Below, one piece after another: positions 27,436-36,402 of a stretch of DNA of 64,000 bases. The stretch is taken from positions 41,107 to 105,106 of the forward strand of contig PMES01000110.1 in NCBI GenBank assembly GCA_003154775.1, given 5' to 3'. Made by a program: the position numbers and the translations under genes. The notes under the pieces are model-generated. The model saw only the letters and a list, made by a program, of their open reading frames with translations. It was not told the DNA's origin and searched no databases. This stretch comes from Acidobacteriota bacterium. GTDB taxonomy: Bacteria; Acidobacteriota; Terriglobia; Acidiferrales; UBA7541. The stretch's first letter is position 1, and every line of letters starts with the position of its first letter.

Positions 27436-27462
27436 CCCCAAGACAAAATTCACGAGCAAAGC

Positions 27463-27837
27463 TTAGGCGATCTGCTGCCAGAAGGTGGCTTCGCGCGCGG
27501 CCAGCAGCGCATCTTTGCGGGCGTTCCAGCGGAGAAAATGCGGCGTCCTCGTATGCGCGGTGTGGTGCTCGCGCGTCTCCCAGACTTCATGCAGGAAAAA
27601 CTGGCCCGTCAGATCCGTCGAGCGGTGCAAATCGTATTGCAGGCAGCCTTCTTCCCGCCGCGTCGGCGCCACAAGCGCGCGCAACTCCGCTTCCAGGAGC
27701 AGTTCCTGGCCCTCTTTGGCACGGACTATTGCGGCAAGCGTCACCGCGTGCTTGGGAAGTTTGGCGACCCTCACGCCTCTGGGCCTTCTGCGGGTGGCCC
27801 GGGGCCGTGCGCTTTTCTTCGCTTTTCGTTTGGCCAT
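27463..27837 (-). CDS. Antibiotic biosynthesis monooxygenase (ABM)-domain protein
   Basis: A 124-residue protein. A basic N-terminal tail (KRKAKKSARPRATRRRPRG) precedes a dimeric alpha-beta ABM domain: VTLAAIVRAKEGQELLLEAELRALVAPTRREEGCLQYDLHRS, then FFLHEVWETREHHTAHTRTPHF. Stand-alone ABM proteins include quinol monooxygenases and stress-related haem or aldehyde enzymes; the substrate here is unknown. The basic tail is unusual and could bind nucleic acid or be a mis-set start. It is isolated from the neighbouring genes. Confidence 0.8.
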   Translation of the reverse strand: MAKRKAKKSARPRATRRRPRGVRVAKLPKHAVTLAAIVRAKEGQELLLEAELRALVAPTRREEGCLQYDLHRSTDLTGQFFLHEVWETREHHTAHTRTPHFLRWNARKDALLAAREATFWQQIA

Positions 27838-28045
27838 GTCGGCGGGGATTGTACTCCATCTGGGGCCAAGAGCAACTGGGATTTGTGAGTGGAATTGGAA
27901 GGGTACATCCTTACCCCCTGGTGGAGTTGAGATGTGCCCAGGCTTGCCTAAACCTGTCTTCCTCTAAGCAAAGGCGGTTTCGGCTCCCTTCCTATCGATG
28001 CCAGTGCCCGCAATTCGCGCTGCAAGACGCCGCTCAATCCATCGC

Positions 28046-29158
28046 TCACTGGCCTTTCAGAATCGTCTTCAGGAATCCCGTCTCCTGCGCATTGTAAGGC
28101 GTCCCATCCATCTGAAAGATGTCGTGGTGCCACTGCGCGGGCGCGTGATCCGTGTACGGCTTCTGCCAGGAATCCCAAGGAAAATACGTTTGGGTCTTCC
28201 CGGCCACCAATCCCCAGTTGTACGCCGCCACATGATATTTTTTCGCCAGCGGCAGAATCCCCTGGAACGTGCTCCCATTCCCCCGCGCCATGTATTCCGT
28301 GCAAAGAATTGGCCGGTGATACGTCTGCAGCCACTTCACGCGTTTCTCGAACTCCGCCGGCTTGTCGTAATTGTGAAAGGAAATCACGTCCGAGAGCTCC
28401 AATTGTATCTTCGTCATCGCCCCCAGCTTCTCCGGCTCTGACCAGTCTCCCTCCCAAACCGCGCTGGTGAGAGGTTGCGTTGCCCCGGCCGCCCGCGCCC
28501 ACGAAAAAACTTTGGGCAGTAATGCCTCAACCAGCTCCTTTTTGTTAGTCGCCTCTTCCTTTTCGTAGCTTCCCTCGTTCGTGTTGCTCGGCTCGTTCCA
28601 CACATCCCAACCCAGCACGCGCTCATCCCGGCCAAACGCCCCGACGACTCCTTTCACATACGCTTCCAACCGCGGGTATTGCGCCTCGTCCTTCAGCGCC
28701 GCCGCCCCCGGACTTTGCACCCAGCCGGAATTGTGCACGCCCGGGGTCGGCTCATGTTGTTTTCCGAGTTTAGGATTGGGATCCCAGCACGAATCAAACA
28801 GCACAAACAGCGGCCGGATGTGGTGCTTCTTGGCGATGTTCAGAAATATATCCAAACGCTTCTTGAAGCCTTCGGGGTCATGTTGCCACAGCAGATCGTG
28901 GAGGAACACCCGCATGGTGTTGAATCCCAGCGACTCCGCCCAGCCCAACTCCAGATCGATCCGCTGCGGATCAAACGTCTCCGCCTGCCACATTTCCAGT
29001 TCGTTGATGGACGTCGCGGGAATGTAATTGCTGCCCACCAGCCACGGTTGCTTCGCATACCACTCCTCGGCCTTCTGTTCGCTCCACCGTGACGTCTGCG
29101 CCGGGCACCCCATCGCCACCACCAGCAAAACGATCGCGCCTAACCCCAGCTTCCGCAT
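28046..29158 (-). CDS. Secreted or lipid-anchored glycoside hydrolase (GH5-like)
   Basis: A 370-residue TIM-barrel glycosidase. The signal sequence ends VVAMGCPAQT, possibly a lipobox. LGFNTMRVFLHDLLW, LGWDVWNEPSN (acid/base Glu of clan GH-A) and PILCTEYMARGNGS (candidate nucleophile Glu in TEY) occur in the expected order. Related genes are annotated as cellulase or xylanase; the actual glycan is unknown. ATG 29158 has AGGAG upstream; GTG 29164 is an alternative. It follows the E1 beta gene on the same strand but is probably separate. Confidence 0.8.
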   Translation of the reverse strand: MRKLGLGAIVLLVVAMGCPAQTSRWSEQKAEEWYAKQPWLVGSNYIPATSINELEMWQAETFDPQRIDLELGWAESLGFNTMRVFLHDLLWQHDPEGFKKRLDIFLNIAKKHHIRPLFVLFDSCWDPNPKLGKQHEPTPGVHNSGWVQSPGAAALKDEAQYPRLEAYVKGVVGAFGRDERVLGWDVWNEPSNTNEGSYEKEEATNKKELVEALLPKVFSWARAAGATQPLTSAVWEGDWSEPEKLGAMTKIQLELSDVISFHNYDKPAEFEKRVKWLQTYHRPILCTEYMARGNGSTFQGILPLAKKYHVAAYNWGLVAGKTQTYFPWDSWQKPYTDHAPAQWHHDIFQMDGTPYNAQETGFLKTILKGQ

Positions 29159-29177
29159 CGGCACTCCTTTTTCTAAC

Positions 29178-30152
29178 CTAATACCTCGCCAATTCCTTCG
29201 CCGTCGCGAACACCTTCTGCGCGTTCGGCAGAAACGCTGCTTCCAGCGTCGGCGCGTACGGCACCGGCGTATCCAATGAAGTCACCCGCAACACCGGCCC
29301 ATCCAGTTCTTGAAACGCCTTTTCGCACAGCAACGCGGTAATTTCCCCGGCGATGCCTCCCGTTTTCGTGTCTTCGTGCACCACCAGGCACTTGTTCGTC
29401 TTTTTCACCGACTGCAGAATCGTCTCTTCGTCCAGCGGCAACAACGTTCGCAGGTCAATTACCTCCGCCTCGATCCCTTCTTTCGCCAGCGCCTCCGCGG
29501 CTTCCAACGACGTGTGCATCATGGCCGCGTACGAAAGGATCGTCAGGTGTTTGCCCTCGCGCCGCACCACGGCCTTCCCGAGCGGCACCGTGTAATCCCC
29601 CGCGGGAATCTCTTCCTTGAGACGGCGATACAGGAATTTGTGCTCGAAGAACAGTACCGGATTGTTGTCGCGGATGCTCGCTTTCAGCAGTCCCTTCGCA
29701 TCGTACGGCGTCGAGGGGTACACCACCTTCAGCCCCGGCGTGTGCACGAAGTACATCTCCGGATTCGCGGAGTGAAATGGCCCGCCATGCACTCCGCCGC
29801 CCGACGGACCGCGAATCACCAACGGCGTCGGCGCGTTCCACAAATAATGCCCCTTGGCCACGAAATTCGTGATCTGGTTGAACGCGCACACAATGAAATC
29901 GATGAATTGCATCTCCGCGATCGGACGCAGCCCCAGGTAGCTCATCCCGCATGCCGCGCCGATGATGGCGCTCTCGCTGATCGGCGTATCGATCACGCGC
30001 TCCCAACCGAATTTCTCCAGCAATCCTTCGCTGGTCTTGAACGCGCCGCCGTATACCCCCACATCTTCCCCGATCAGCACCACGCTCGGGTCCACGGCCA
30101 TCTCTTCAAACATGGCCTGCTTGATCGCTTCCAGGAATGTGATCGCAGCCAT
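29178..30152 (-). CDS. pdhB: 2-oxoacid (pyruvate) dehydrogenase E1 component, beta subunit
   Basis: A 324-residue transketolase-type beta subunit. It contains VVLIGEDVGVYGGAFKTSEGL, RVIDTPISESAIIGAACGMSYLGLRPIAE, FIVCAFNQITNFVAK and the C-terminal VIDLRTLLPLDEETI and VTSLDTPVPYAPTLE. With E1 alpha it decarboxylates pyruvate (or a branched or acetoin-type substrate) on thiamine diphosphate and acylates lipoyl-E2. It begins just after the E1 alpha stop. The substrate cannot be fixed from sequence; pyruvate is assumed from the lipB/lpd context. Confidence 0.92.
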   Translation of the reverse strand: MAAITFLEAIKQAMFEEMAVDPSVVLIGEDVGVYGGAFKTSEGLLEKFGWERVIDTPISESAIIGAACGMSYLGLRPIAEMQFIDFIVCAFNQITNFVAKGHYLWNAPTPLVIRGPSGGGVHGGPFHSANPEMYFVHTPGLKVVYPSTPYDAKGLLKASIRDNNPVLFFEHKFLYRRLKEEIPAGDYTVPLGKAVVRREGKHLTILSYAAMMHTSLEAAEALAKEGIEAEVIDLRTLLPLDEETILQSVKKTNKCLVVHEDTKTGGIAGEITALLCEKAFQELDGPVLRVTSLDTPVPYAPTLEAAFLPNAQKVFATAKELARY

Positions 30153-30154
30153 GG

Positions 30155-31390
30155 TCAGCGCCCGCCTTTCTTTGCGCTCTTTGTTGCAGGCTTCCTGTCG
30201 GACTTCTTTGCGGCCCGTCCCTTAGTCTCCTGTGCCTTGTGTTCCGGTTGCACATCGCCAAAATGAATCGGCGCGTTCTTGCCGGAGGAACTCTTCCCTT
30301 GCCCAAATCCTTCCACCTTCCACACCGGTTCGACGCTGCTCTTTGGCGGCATCACCTCCGCAATTGGCCGCTCCCATTTCGGACGAATCTTGTGGCAATC
30401 ATCCCCGCTGCAGTAAACACCTCCGTGGACGGTCTCCTCCGGCGGCATCGGCGAATTCTCCGCAAACTCACGCTCCTTCTCCAGCAGGCTCGTCAGTTTC
30501 CCCTCCATCTCTTTCTTTCCCTTCGCGTCCAGCAGCTTTTCCTTCAGCAAAAAGGCTTCGCACAACGCAATCGGGTCGCGCTTCTCCCAGAATTCGCGCT
30601 GCTCCGTGGGAATGTATTCCGCGGGATCGTGCTGCGCGTGTCCGCGCCGCCGGAAAGTCTTCGCTTCAATCAGAATCGGCCCTTCGCCCGCCCGCGCACG
30701 TTCCACCGCCTCTTTCGCCGTGGTGTACACCTCCACCACGTCATTCCCATCCACAATGTAGCTGGCGATGCCGTAGGCCTTCGCGCGGTCCGCCAGATTC
30801 TCCAGCGGCACCTGCCTCTGCACCGGCGTGGAGTACGCCCACTGATTGTTCTCCAGGATCAGCACAAACGGCGCTCTCTGCGACGCCGCAAAATTCAGCC
30901 CCTCGTGAAACACACCCGTCGAGCTGCCGCCATCTCCGATCCAGGTCATGGTCACAATCTTCTGCCCAAGGTACCTTCCCCCGATGGCCACACCCGTCAT
31001 CACCGGAATCAAGTCTCCCAGCATGGAGATCGGTGAAACGATGTGCAGGTTGTCCAGGTCTCCGAAGTGGCTCGTGCCATCTCTGCCCTTCGTCGGCGAC
31101 GTGTATTTCGCCATGTGCTGCGTGAAAATATCCCGCGGCGGCACGCCCTTCACCAGCAGCGCTCCGATGTTGCGGATCATCGGCGCCATCCAGTCGCGCT
31201 TTTCCAGCGCGTACGCCGTCCCCACCGAAATCGCTTCCTGTCCCAGGCTGGAGTACAGCCCGCCGACAATCTTGTTCTGCCGGAACAACCGCGTCATGGT
31301 CTCTTCGACCTCGCGGTTCAGGCGCATGTAGTAGTAAAGATCCAGATACTGCTGGCGCGTGAGCGGCGCTTTCTTCCGGGGCTCAGGCAT
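30155..31390 (-). CDS. pdhA: 2-oxoacid (pyruvate) dehydrogenase E1 component, alpha subunit
   Basis: The 411 residues carry the thiamine diphosphate motif WIGDGGSSTGVFHEGLNFAA...ENNQWAYSTP. They also carry the phosphorylation-loop-like TFRRRGHAQHDPAEY and the N-terminal NREVEETMTRLFRQNKIVGGLYSSLGQEA. A C-terminal extension of about 80 residues has CSGDDCHKIRPKWERP and ends in a Lys/Ala-rich tail (GRAAKKSDRKPATKSAKKGG), not part of the usual fold. ATG 31390 is the natural start. It is transcribed together with pdhB. Confidence 0.92.
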   Translation of the reverse strand: MPEPRKKAPLTRQQYLDLYYYMRLNREVEETMTRLFRQNKIVGGLYSSLGQEAISVGTAYALEKRDWMAPMIRNIGALLVKGVPPRDIFTQHMAKYTSPTKGRDGTSHFGDLDNLHIVSPISMLGDLIPVMTGVAIGGRYLGQKIVTMTWIGDGGSSTGVFHEGLNFAASQRAPFVLILENNQWAYSTPVQRQVPLENLADRAKAYGIASYIVDGNDVVEVYTTAKEAVERARAGEGPILIEAKTFRRRGHAQHDPAEYIPTEQREFWEKRDPIALCEAFLLKEKLLDAKGKKEMEGKLTSLLEKEREFAENSPMPPEETVHGGVYCSGDDCHKIRPKWERPIAEVMPPKSSVEPVWKVEGFGQGKSSSGKNAPIHFGDVQPEHKAQETKGRAAKKSDRKPATKSAKKGGR

Positions 31391-31498
31391 GGTCGGCGCT
31401 TCTCCGAATTGGCATTCGGCCCTTTATCTTAAGGCCAAGCGCACGCCATGCCTAATCCGTGCGAGCCCCTGTTGGTGCTGCCGATGCTCAGCTTCGGA

Positions 31499-32236
31499 CT
31501 ATTGGGCTGTGACGTGCATCGATTCTTCAACTTGGGTGAGCTGATTCAGCAGGGAATCACGCGGGACCGCATGGGGCTCAAGGCCAAAAAGCTGCGCGAA
31601 ATGTTGCACCAGCCGCGGTTTGACCTCTTCTGTGGAAATATTCCGCGAAAGCAGTTTCTCGAGCGATGTCGCCTTTCGATCCGCGATCCCGCACGGCACA
31701 ATCAAATCAAAATAGCGCAAGTCCGTCGAAACGTTGTACGCAAACCCGTGCGTCGTCACCCACCGGCTGATGTGCACCCCGATCGCGCCCAGCTTTTCTT
31801 CCGTGGCTGCGGCGCGCTCGCCAACTTGCACCCAGATGCCGGTCTTCCCTTTCACGCGAAGCGCCGTCACCCCAAACTCGCCGCTTGCCCCGATCATCGC
31901 CTCTTCCAGCGTGCGCACATACCAACCCACATCCCGCTTGATGGCTCCGAGATTCAGGATTGGGTAGCCCACAATCTGCCCTGGCCCGTGATATGTAATA
32001 TCCCCGCCGCGATTGGTCGCGTGCAGCTCAATACCCTTCTGGCGCAGCACGTGTTCCGACACCAGCAGATTTTCCCGCTTCGCGTTCCGCCCCAGTGTGA
32101 TCACGTGCGGGTGTTCGCACAGCAGCAGCACGTCCCCAATCGCTTCGGCCTTCCGCGCCGCCGCCAGGCGTTGCTGCAGAGCATAGGCTTCGGTGTATGA
32201 GATGAGACCAATGTCGCTGATAAGGAGAGGATTCAT
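31499..32236 (-). CDS. lipB: Octanoyl-[acyl-carrier protein]:protein octanoyltransferase
   Basis: LipB moves octanoyl from ACP to lipoyl domains, the first step of protein lipoylation. The 245 residues include HPHVITLGRNAKRENLL, TNRGGDITYHGPGQIVGYPI, and the catalytic pair IVPCGIADRKATSLEKLL (Cys and Lys). It lies between lpd and pdhA on the same strand, so the cluster both builds and uses lipoylated enzyme. No lipA was seen. Confidence 0.95.
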   Translation of the reverse strand: MNPLLISDIGLISYTEAYALQQRLAAARKAEAIGDVLLLCEHPHVITLGRNAKRENLLVSEHVLRQKGIELHATNRGGDITYHGPGQIVGYPILNLGAIKRDVGWYVRTLEEAMIGASGEFGVTALRVKGKTGIWVQVGERAAATEEKLGAIGVHISRWVTTHGFAYNVSTDLRYFDLIVPCGIADRKATSLEKLLSRNISTEEVKPRLVQHFAQLFGLEPHAVPRDSLLNQLTQVEESMHVTAQ

Positions 32237-32251
32237 AGGGAAGAGCGGTTT

Positions 32252-32357
32252 TAAGTTGTAAGTTCTCCGTTTTTAGTAAAGCAAGGGCACATCCCTCGCT
32301 CCGCCCGTGCGCTGCCAGCTGTGACGGATCTTGCTTCGACTAAGAACTGACAACTTA
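32252..32357. repeat. 106-base imperfect palindrome (MITE/REPIN-like)
   Basis: TAAGTTGTAAGTTCT (32252-32266) faces its inverted copy AGAACTGACAACTTA (32343-32357) with one mismatch. A second inner pair, TAGTAAAGCAAG versus CTTGCTTCGACTA, continues the symmetry. It occupies the gap between lpd and lipB. Confidence 0.5.
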
Positions 32358-32367
32358 TTACTTAAGA

Positions 32368-33771
32368 CTAGACGTTGATTTGCAGACCGCGGACCGACGC
32401 GAACGCATCCCCCATCGCTTCCCACACCGTCGGGTGCGCGTGGATCATGTTCATCATGTCGTCGATGGTGCCTTCGAGATGCAGCACCGTGGTGGCCTCC
32501 GCAAGAATTTCCGTGGCCAGCGGCCCGATGATGTGAATTCCCAGCACTTCGCCGTAGGTTTCGTCGGAAACGACCTTGACGAATCCTCCATGATTTCCTA
32601 GGATCGTCGCTTTGCTGTTGCCGACGAACGGGAATTTCCCGATTTTCACCTTGTAGCCCGCTTCCCGCGCCTGCTTTTCCGTCAGCCCGATGGAGCCGAT
32701 CTGCGGCTCGCAATACGTCGCATTCGGTATGCGCGTCTTCACGATCGGCTGCGTCGGCTTCCCCGCGATGTGCGTGACCGCGACGATGCCCTCCATCATT
32801 GCCGCGTGCGCCAGTTGCGGTAATCCCGCCACGATGTCGCCTACCGCATACAAATTCGGCTCCGCGGTTTCCATGAACTCGTTCACGTGCACGAATCCCC
32901 GCTCCACCTTCGCTTTGGATTTTTCCAGCCCGCAATTTTCCGTCATCGGCTTGCGCCCGACCGCCAGTAGCAGCTTTTCCGCCCGCAGTGTCTGCGCCTT
33001 CCCGTCCTTATCCTTAAACGACACCGTCACGCCTTTGGCGTCCTTCTTCACGCCGTCCACCGTGCATCCCGTCTGAATGTTGATGCCCTTTTTCCGGTAG
33101 GTCTTGTCCAACTCCGCCGAGATCTCCTCGTCTTCCACGGGCACAACGCGAGGCAGCGCTTCCAGAATCGTTACCTGCGAGCCAAAGGAATTGAAAATCG
33201 ATGCGAACTCCACTCCCACCGCGCCCGCGCCAATCACAATCAGCGTCTTGGGAATTTCCGGCAACTCCAGGATTGACCGGTTCGTCAAGATCGTTTTATG
33301 GTCCGGCTCGATTCCCGGCAGCGCCTTCGCCTCCGAACCGCTCACCATTAAAATGTTGTTCGCTTCGATCGTCGATTTCTTGCCGTCCTTCTCGACGCTC
33401 ACCTTGCCGGGGCCTTCATACTTTCCCCAGCCCTGCACCCACTCCACCTTGTTTTTCTTGAACAGAAACTCGATGCCTTTGGAGTGCTTCGTGACAATTT
33501 TCGATTTGCGCGCCAGCACCTTGGCCCAGTCGATCTTCAGCCCGCTGACCTCTAAACCCAGCTCCGCGGCGTTCTTCATATGATCGTAAACATCGGCGTG
33601 ATGCAGCAGCACTTTCGTCGGAATGCATCCCACGTGCAGGCACGTTCCGCCCAGGAAAGGATCCTTCTCCACGACCACGGTTTTCAGACCGAGCTCGCCC
33701 GCGCGTATCGCCGCCACATAGCCACCCGGTCCGCTGCCGATTATTGCGATGTCGTACTTAGCCACGCGCAT
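32368..33771 (-). CDS. lpdA: Dihydrolipoyl dehydrogenase
   Basis: This E3 flavoprotein reoxidises dihydrolipoamide with NAD+. The 467 residues begin MRVAKYDIAIIGSGPGGYVAAIRAGELG. The redox disulfide follows in GGTCLHVGCIPTKVLLHH, then the NAD site VIGAGAVGVEFASIFNSFG, YAVGDIVAGLPQLAHAAMMEG, and the C-terminal HAHPTVWEAMGDAF catalytic His-Glu pair. ATG 33771 is chosen; the longer frame adds 40 unrelated residues. It heads the minus-strand lpd-lipB-pdhA-pdhB series. Confidence 0.95.
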   Translation of the reverse strand: MRVAKYDIAIIGSGPGGYVAAIRAGELGLKTVVVEKDPFLGGTCLHVGCIPTKVLLHHADVYDHMKNAAELGLEVSGLKIDWAKVLARKSKIVTKHSKGIEFLFKKNKVEWVQGWGKYEGPGKVSVEKDGKKSTIEANNILMVSGSEAKALPGIEPDHKTILTNRSILELPEIPKTLIVIGAGAVGVEFASIFNSFGSQVTILEALPRVVPVEDEEISAELDKTYRKKGINIQTGCTVDGVKKDAKGVTVSFKDKDGKAQTLRAEKLLLAVGRKPMTENCGLEKSKAKVERGFVHVNEFMETAEPNLYAVGDIVAGLPQLAHAAMMEGIVAVTHIAGKPTQPIVKTRIPNATYCEPQIGSIGLTEKQAREAGYKVKIGKFPFVGNSKATILGNHGGFVKVVSDETYGEVLGIHIIGPLATEILAEATTVLHLEGTIDDMMNMIHAHPTVWEAMGDAFASVRGLQINV

Positions 33772-34241
33772 TCTCCCATCTGAAAGGCCGAGGCCGATTT
33801 GGATTGTGGGCCGGGCCGGAATGCCGCTGCCGCCGAAATTGCCGCGTCGGCAGCGGAAAGTCACGCAGGGATGCCGGTGTGGCGCCCGCAATTCGCAGCC
33901 TGTGCCACGTCAAAAAAACAACCGACAATTCTGCAGTGTAGCAGCCCGTTGCAAAAGTTAGCAACTTGCCGCTCCCTCGACTCCGGCCCGCCTGTTTGAG
34001 CCCCAGGCAGCCCGTTGGCGTTCCGAAATGGAACTCCTTCACACTCTTTTTCGGCATCCCTAGCGAAGGAAACGGGAAACTCCGCAGCCTTCCCAAATTG
34101 GAAACTCTCTTTCCCCCGCAACCGCTTTTATTTTAATTTTTTCTCTTGCGTCTATTACTGCATAGGTATATGAGACACAATATACATTCCCAGGAAGTAC
34201 CACCGTTTACTGTGGACGTTTTAATAACCGTGGGGTCCGTT
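33772..34241. other. Intergenic region, no gene seen
   Basis: These 470 bases separate the divergent lpd gene and a small plus-strand gene. They should hold promoters for both. The right part is AT-rich (CTTTTATTTTAATTTTTTC near 34125-34143). No RNA gene or repeat was recognised. Confidence 0.4.
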
Positions 34242-34454
34242 ATGGTGAAAACAGAGGAAGCAAATTGGCTTTGCGAAAATCATGATTGCCATTGCTCCGT
34301 AACCTTGTCCCTGTCGTTAAGGGAAGAGATTATCCCCCGTTGCGTCTGCGGCTGGCCTTTGAAGCGTGCTAACGCACCCATAGCCTCTACCTACCTGGAG
34401 TTTCTCCACAATGACGAATCGTTAGGGAAGCAACGGCAAACCCGGAAGGAGTAG
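34242..34454 (+). CDS. Small cysteine-rich hypothetical protein
   Basis: A 70-residue protein starting at ATG 34242 (VKTEEANWLCENHDCHC, later IPRCVCGWPLKRAN). The C-x4-C-x-C and C-x-C groups could bind zinc. An upstream ATG at 34146 would add 32 residues that look non-coding. It lies six bases before the next gene, so the two are probably co-transcribed. No family was recognised; confidence is moderate. Confidence 0.45.
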   Translation: MVKTEEANWLCENHDCHCSVTLSLSLREEIIPRCVCGWPLKRANAPIASTYLEFLHNDESLGKQRQTRKE

Positions 34455-34460
34455 TCTTCC

Positions 34461-34859
34461 ATGCGCATCATTCGAAGTGATTCAGAAGTTGCTCACTGCA
34501 AAACACCGTTGGTGGTTCGCGCCAGCCTCCCACGCACGTTTTGGAGCCTCGGCGCGTTTGTCGAGCTCGGCCTCATCTTCTGCGGAGTCTATTTGCTCGC
34601 GGAGGCCAGCCTCAAGCCTCTCGAAGCCGATCAAGTTTCCATCATATCGGCAGGCGTGATCCTCGCGTTGGCCAGTGTTCTGCTCTTTTATATGATTCGT
34701 CCGCGACGCAAGCAGGTTCTCCCCAGACCCGAGGCATCCCGCCTTTCAAGCGATCGGTCTAATAAGTTGCCCCTCACAGCGCATGGAATTGCCGTCCCGG
34801 CGCGTCGGGAAGCCGGACGCGCGCTGCAAAAAAACCACGATCTGCCCGGCCCCATGTGA
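34461..34859 (+). CDS. Hypothetical two-pass membrane protein
   Basis: A 132-residue protein with two hydrophobic segments, FWSLGAFVELGLIFCGVYLLA and VSIISAGVILALASVLLFYMI, the second ending in a basic IRPRRKQ stop-transfer. The C-terminal 55 residues are polar. Family unknown. It follows the Cys-rich gene after six bases, with a GGAAGGAG ribosome site upstream of the start. It ends near the convergent DinB-like gene. Confidence 0.55.
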   Translation: MRIIRSDSEVAHCKTPLVVRASLPRTFWSLGAFVELGLIFCGVYLLAEASLKPLEADQVSIISAGVILALASVLLFYMIRPRRKQVLPRPEASRLSSDRSNKLPLTAHGIAVPARREAGRALQKNHDLPGPM

Positions 34860-34866
34860 TGGATAG

Positions 34867-35400
34867 TCAGCCTCGCGGCAACCCCGGAAAGTACCGCTCC
34901 TGCAGCACCACACGATGGTGACGCTCGTGCCCCGCAATGATGAACGCCTGCGCTCGCACGCTGATCTCTTTCTGATTGGCCACGCCCCGCCGCAACCACG
35001 CCGCTTCGTCCAGCGACCTCGCTAACGCGATCGTCGCCCGCCGCGCAGCCGTAAACTCTTCCAGAAGTTCCGCCAGCGGCCGCGCCGAAAAATTCCCCGT
35101 CTTCACGTAATCATCCTGCTCAAATCCCGCCAGCGGCGTCTGGTTTCCGCGCGCAATCCGCAGCATCCGGTAGGCAAAAATCCGTTCCGTATCGCTGATG
35201 TGTCCCAGCACCTCTTTGATCGACCATTTCCTCGCGGCGTACTGAAACTCCGCCCCTTTCTCGCTCAGGGTTCCTAGCAGCAGCTTCATTTCTCTTAGCT
35301 GCGCCTCCAGCGTTTCCACAATCTCCCCATCGGGCACCAGCGCAACATACTTTTCGTAATAGGGCGCGTATTCGCTCGCTTGCGGACGATTCTGTGTCAT
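34867..35400 (-). CDS. DinB-family (YfiT-like) putative metalloenzyme
   Basis: A 177-residue four-helix-bundle protein of the DinB/YfiT superfamily. It has WSIKEVLGHISDTERIFAYRMLRIA, FSARPLAELLEEFTAARRATIALARSLD and AFIIAGHERHHRVVLQERY. The histidines in GHISD and GHERHH are the expected three-His metal site. Family members use thiols (bacillithiol, mycothiol) or act on damaged compounds; the role here is unknown. ATG 35400 is chosen over a start 12 codons earlier. Confidence 0.85.
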   Translation of the reverse strand: MTQNRPQASEYAPYYEKYVALVPDGEIVETLEAQLREMKLLLGTLSEKGAEFQYAARKWSIKEVLGHISDTERIFAYRMLRIARGNQTPLAGFEQDDYVKTGNFSARPLAELLEEFTAARRATIALARSLDEAAWLRRGVANQKEISVRAQAFIIAGHERHHRVVLQERYFPGLPRG

Positions 35401-35490
35401 GATGCATTCGCCTCCCAAACAGTGACAGACCGCCAATTATAGCCGGCCATGGCGCGCAGGAGACAACATGCCGGCTGACGGAAGCCAAAC

Positions 35491-36402
35491 ATGGGTGAAC
35501 TGAACTTCAAGACCATGCGCGTTGCCTTTCAGGGCGAACCCGGCGCCTTCAGCGAAGCCGCCGCCGTGCAATTGCTCGGTGAATCCATCCACACGGTTCC
35601 TCGCCCCACCTTCGACTCTACCTTCCGCGCCATCGCCGAGGGCGCCGCCGATGCTCTGCTCTTGCCGCTCGAAAACACCCTGGCAGGATCCGTCGTCCGT
35701 GTTTATGACCTCTTGCTGGAAAGCCCCCTCGAAATTTGCGGCGAAACCATTCTCCCCATCGAGCATCACCTCATCGCCTGCCCCGGCTCGACCTTCGATC
35801 TGCTCCGTTCTGTCGCTTCCCATCCCATGGCTCTTGCTCAGTGCGAGCGCTTCTTTGAATCATTCCCCCATCTCAAGCGCGTTCCCGCCGAGGACACTGC
35901 CGGCAGCGTCCGCGAAATGATGGCCCGCAAGGACAATTCCTGCGCGGCTATTGCAGGACGCCGTGCCGCGGAATATTACAGTGCGGTCATCCTCCGCGAA
36001 AGCATTCAGGACAACGCCGAAAACTTCACCCGCTTCGTCCTGCTTCTTCCGCCCAACCAGGCCATGCAGTTTCGCCAAACCGGCGCCACCAAAGTCTCTC
36101 TGGCCATGCGCCTCGCTCACAAGCCCGGCGCCCTCCTTGCTTCCCTTGAGCCATTCGCCAAACACGGCGTCAATCTCCTCAAAATCGAGAGCCGCCCTAT
36201 CCATGGCAAGCCTTTCGAGTATCAGTTCTATCTGGATGTCGAAGCCGGTCGCCAGGATGAGCTCGAACATGCTTTGAAGGAAGCGCGCCAAGCCACCAGT
36301 GAGTTGCGCGTCCTGGGCCGCTTTGCTCCCGCTAGCCGCTACTCCATGGGCGCAAGAAAATCCAAGGTGGCCAGTTTCTCTGCTACATTCACCACATGCT
36401 GA
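35491..36402 (+). CDS. pheA: Prephenate dehydratase with ACT domain
   Basis: This enzyme converts prephenate to phenylpyruvate for phenylalanine synthesis. The catalytic part (residues ~9-190) shows RVAFQGEPGAFSEAAAVQLLG, EGAADALLLPLENTLAGSVVRVYDLL and ENFTRFVLL (the TRF motif). The ACT domain follows: KVSLAMRLAHKPGALLASLEPFAKHGVNLLKIESRP, including the ESRP phenylalanine-binding motif, so feedback inhibition is expected. No chorismate mutase domain is present. The stop overlaps the next gene by seven bases. Confidence 0.95.
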   Translation: MGELNFKTMRVAFQGEPGAFSEAAAVQLLGESIHTVPRPTFDSTFRAIAEGAADALLLPLENTLAGSVVRVYDLLLESPLEICGETILPIEHHLIACPGSTFDLLRSVASHPMALAQCERFFESFPHLKRVPAEDTAGSVREMMARKDNSCAAIAGRRAAEYYSAVILRESIQDNAENFTRFVLLLPPNQAMQFRQTGATKVSLAMRLAHKPGALLASLEPFAKHGVNLLKIESRPIHGKPFEYQFYLDVEAGRQDELEHALKEARQATSELRVLGRFAPASRYSMGARKSKVASFSATFTTC

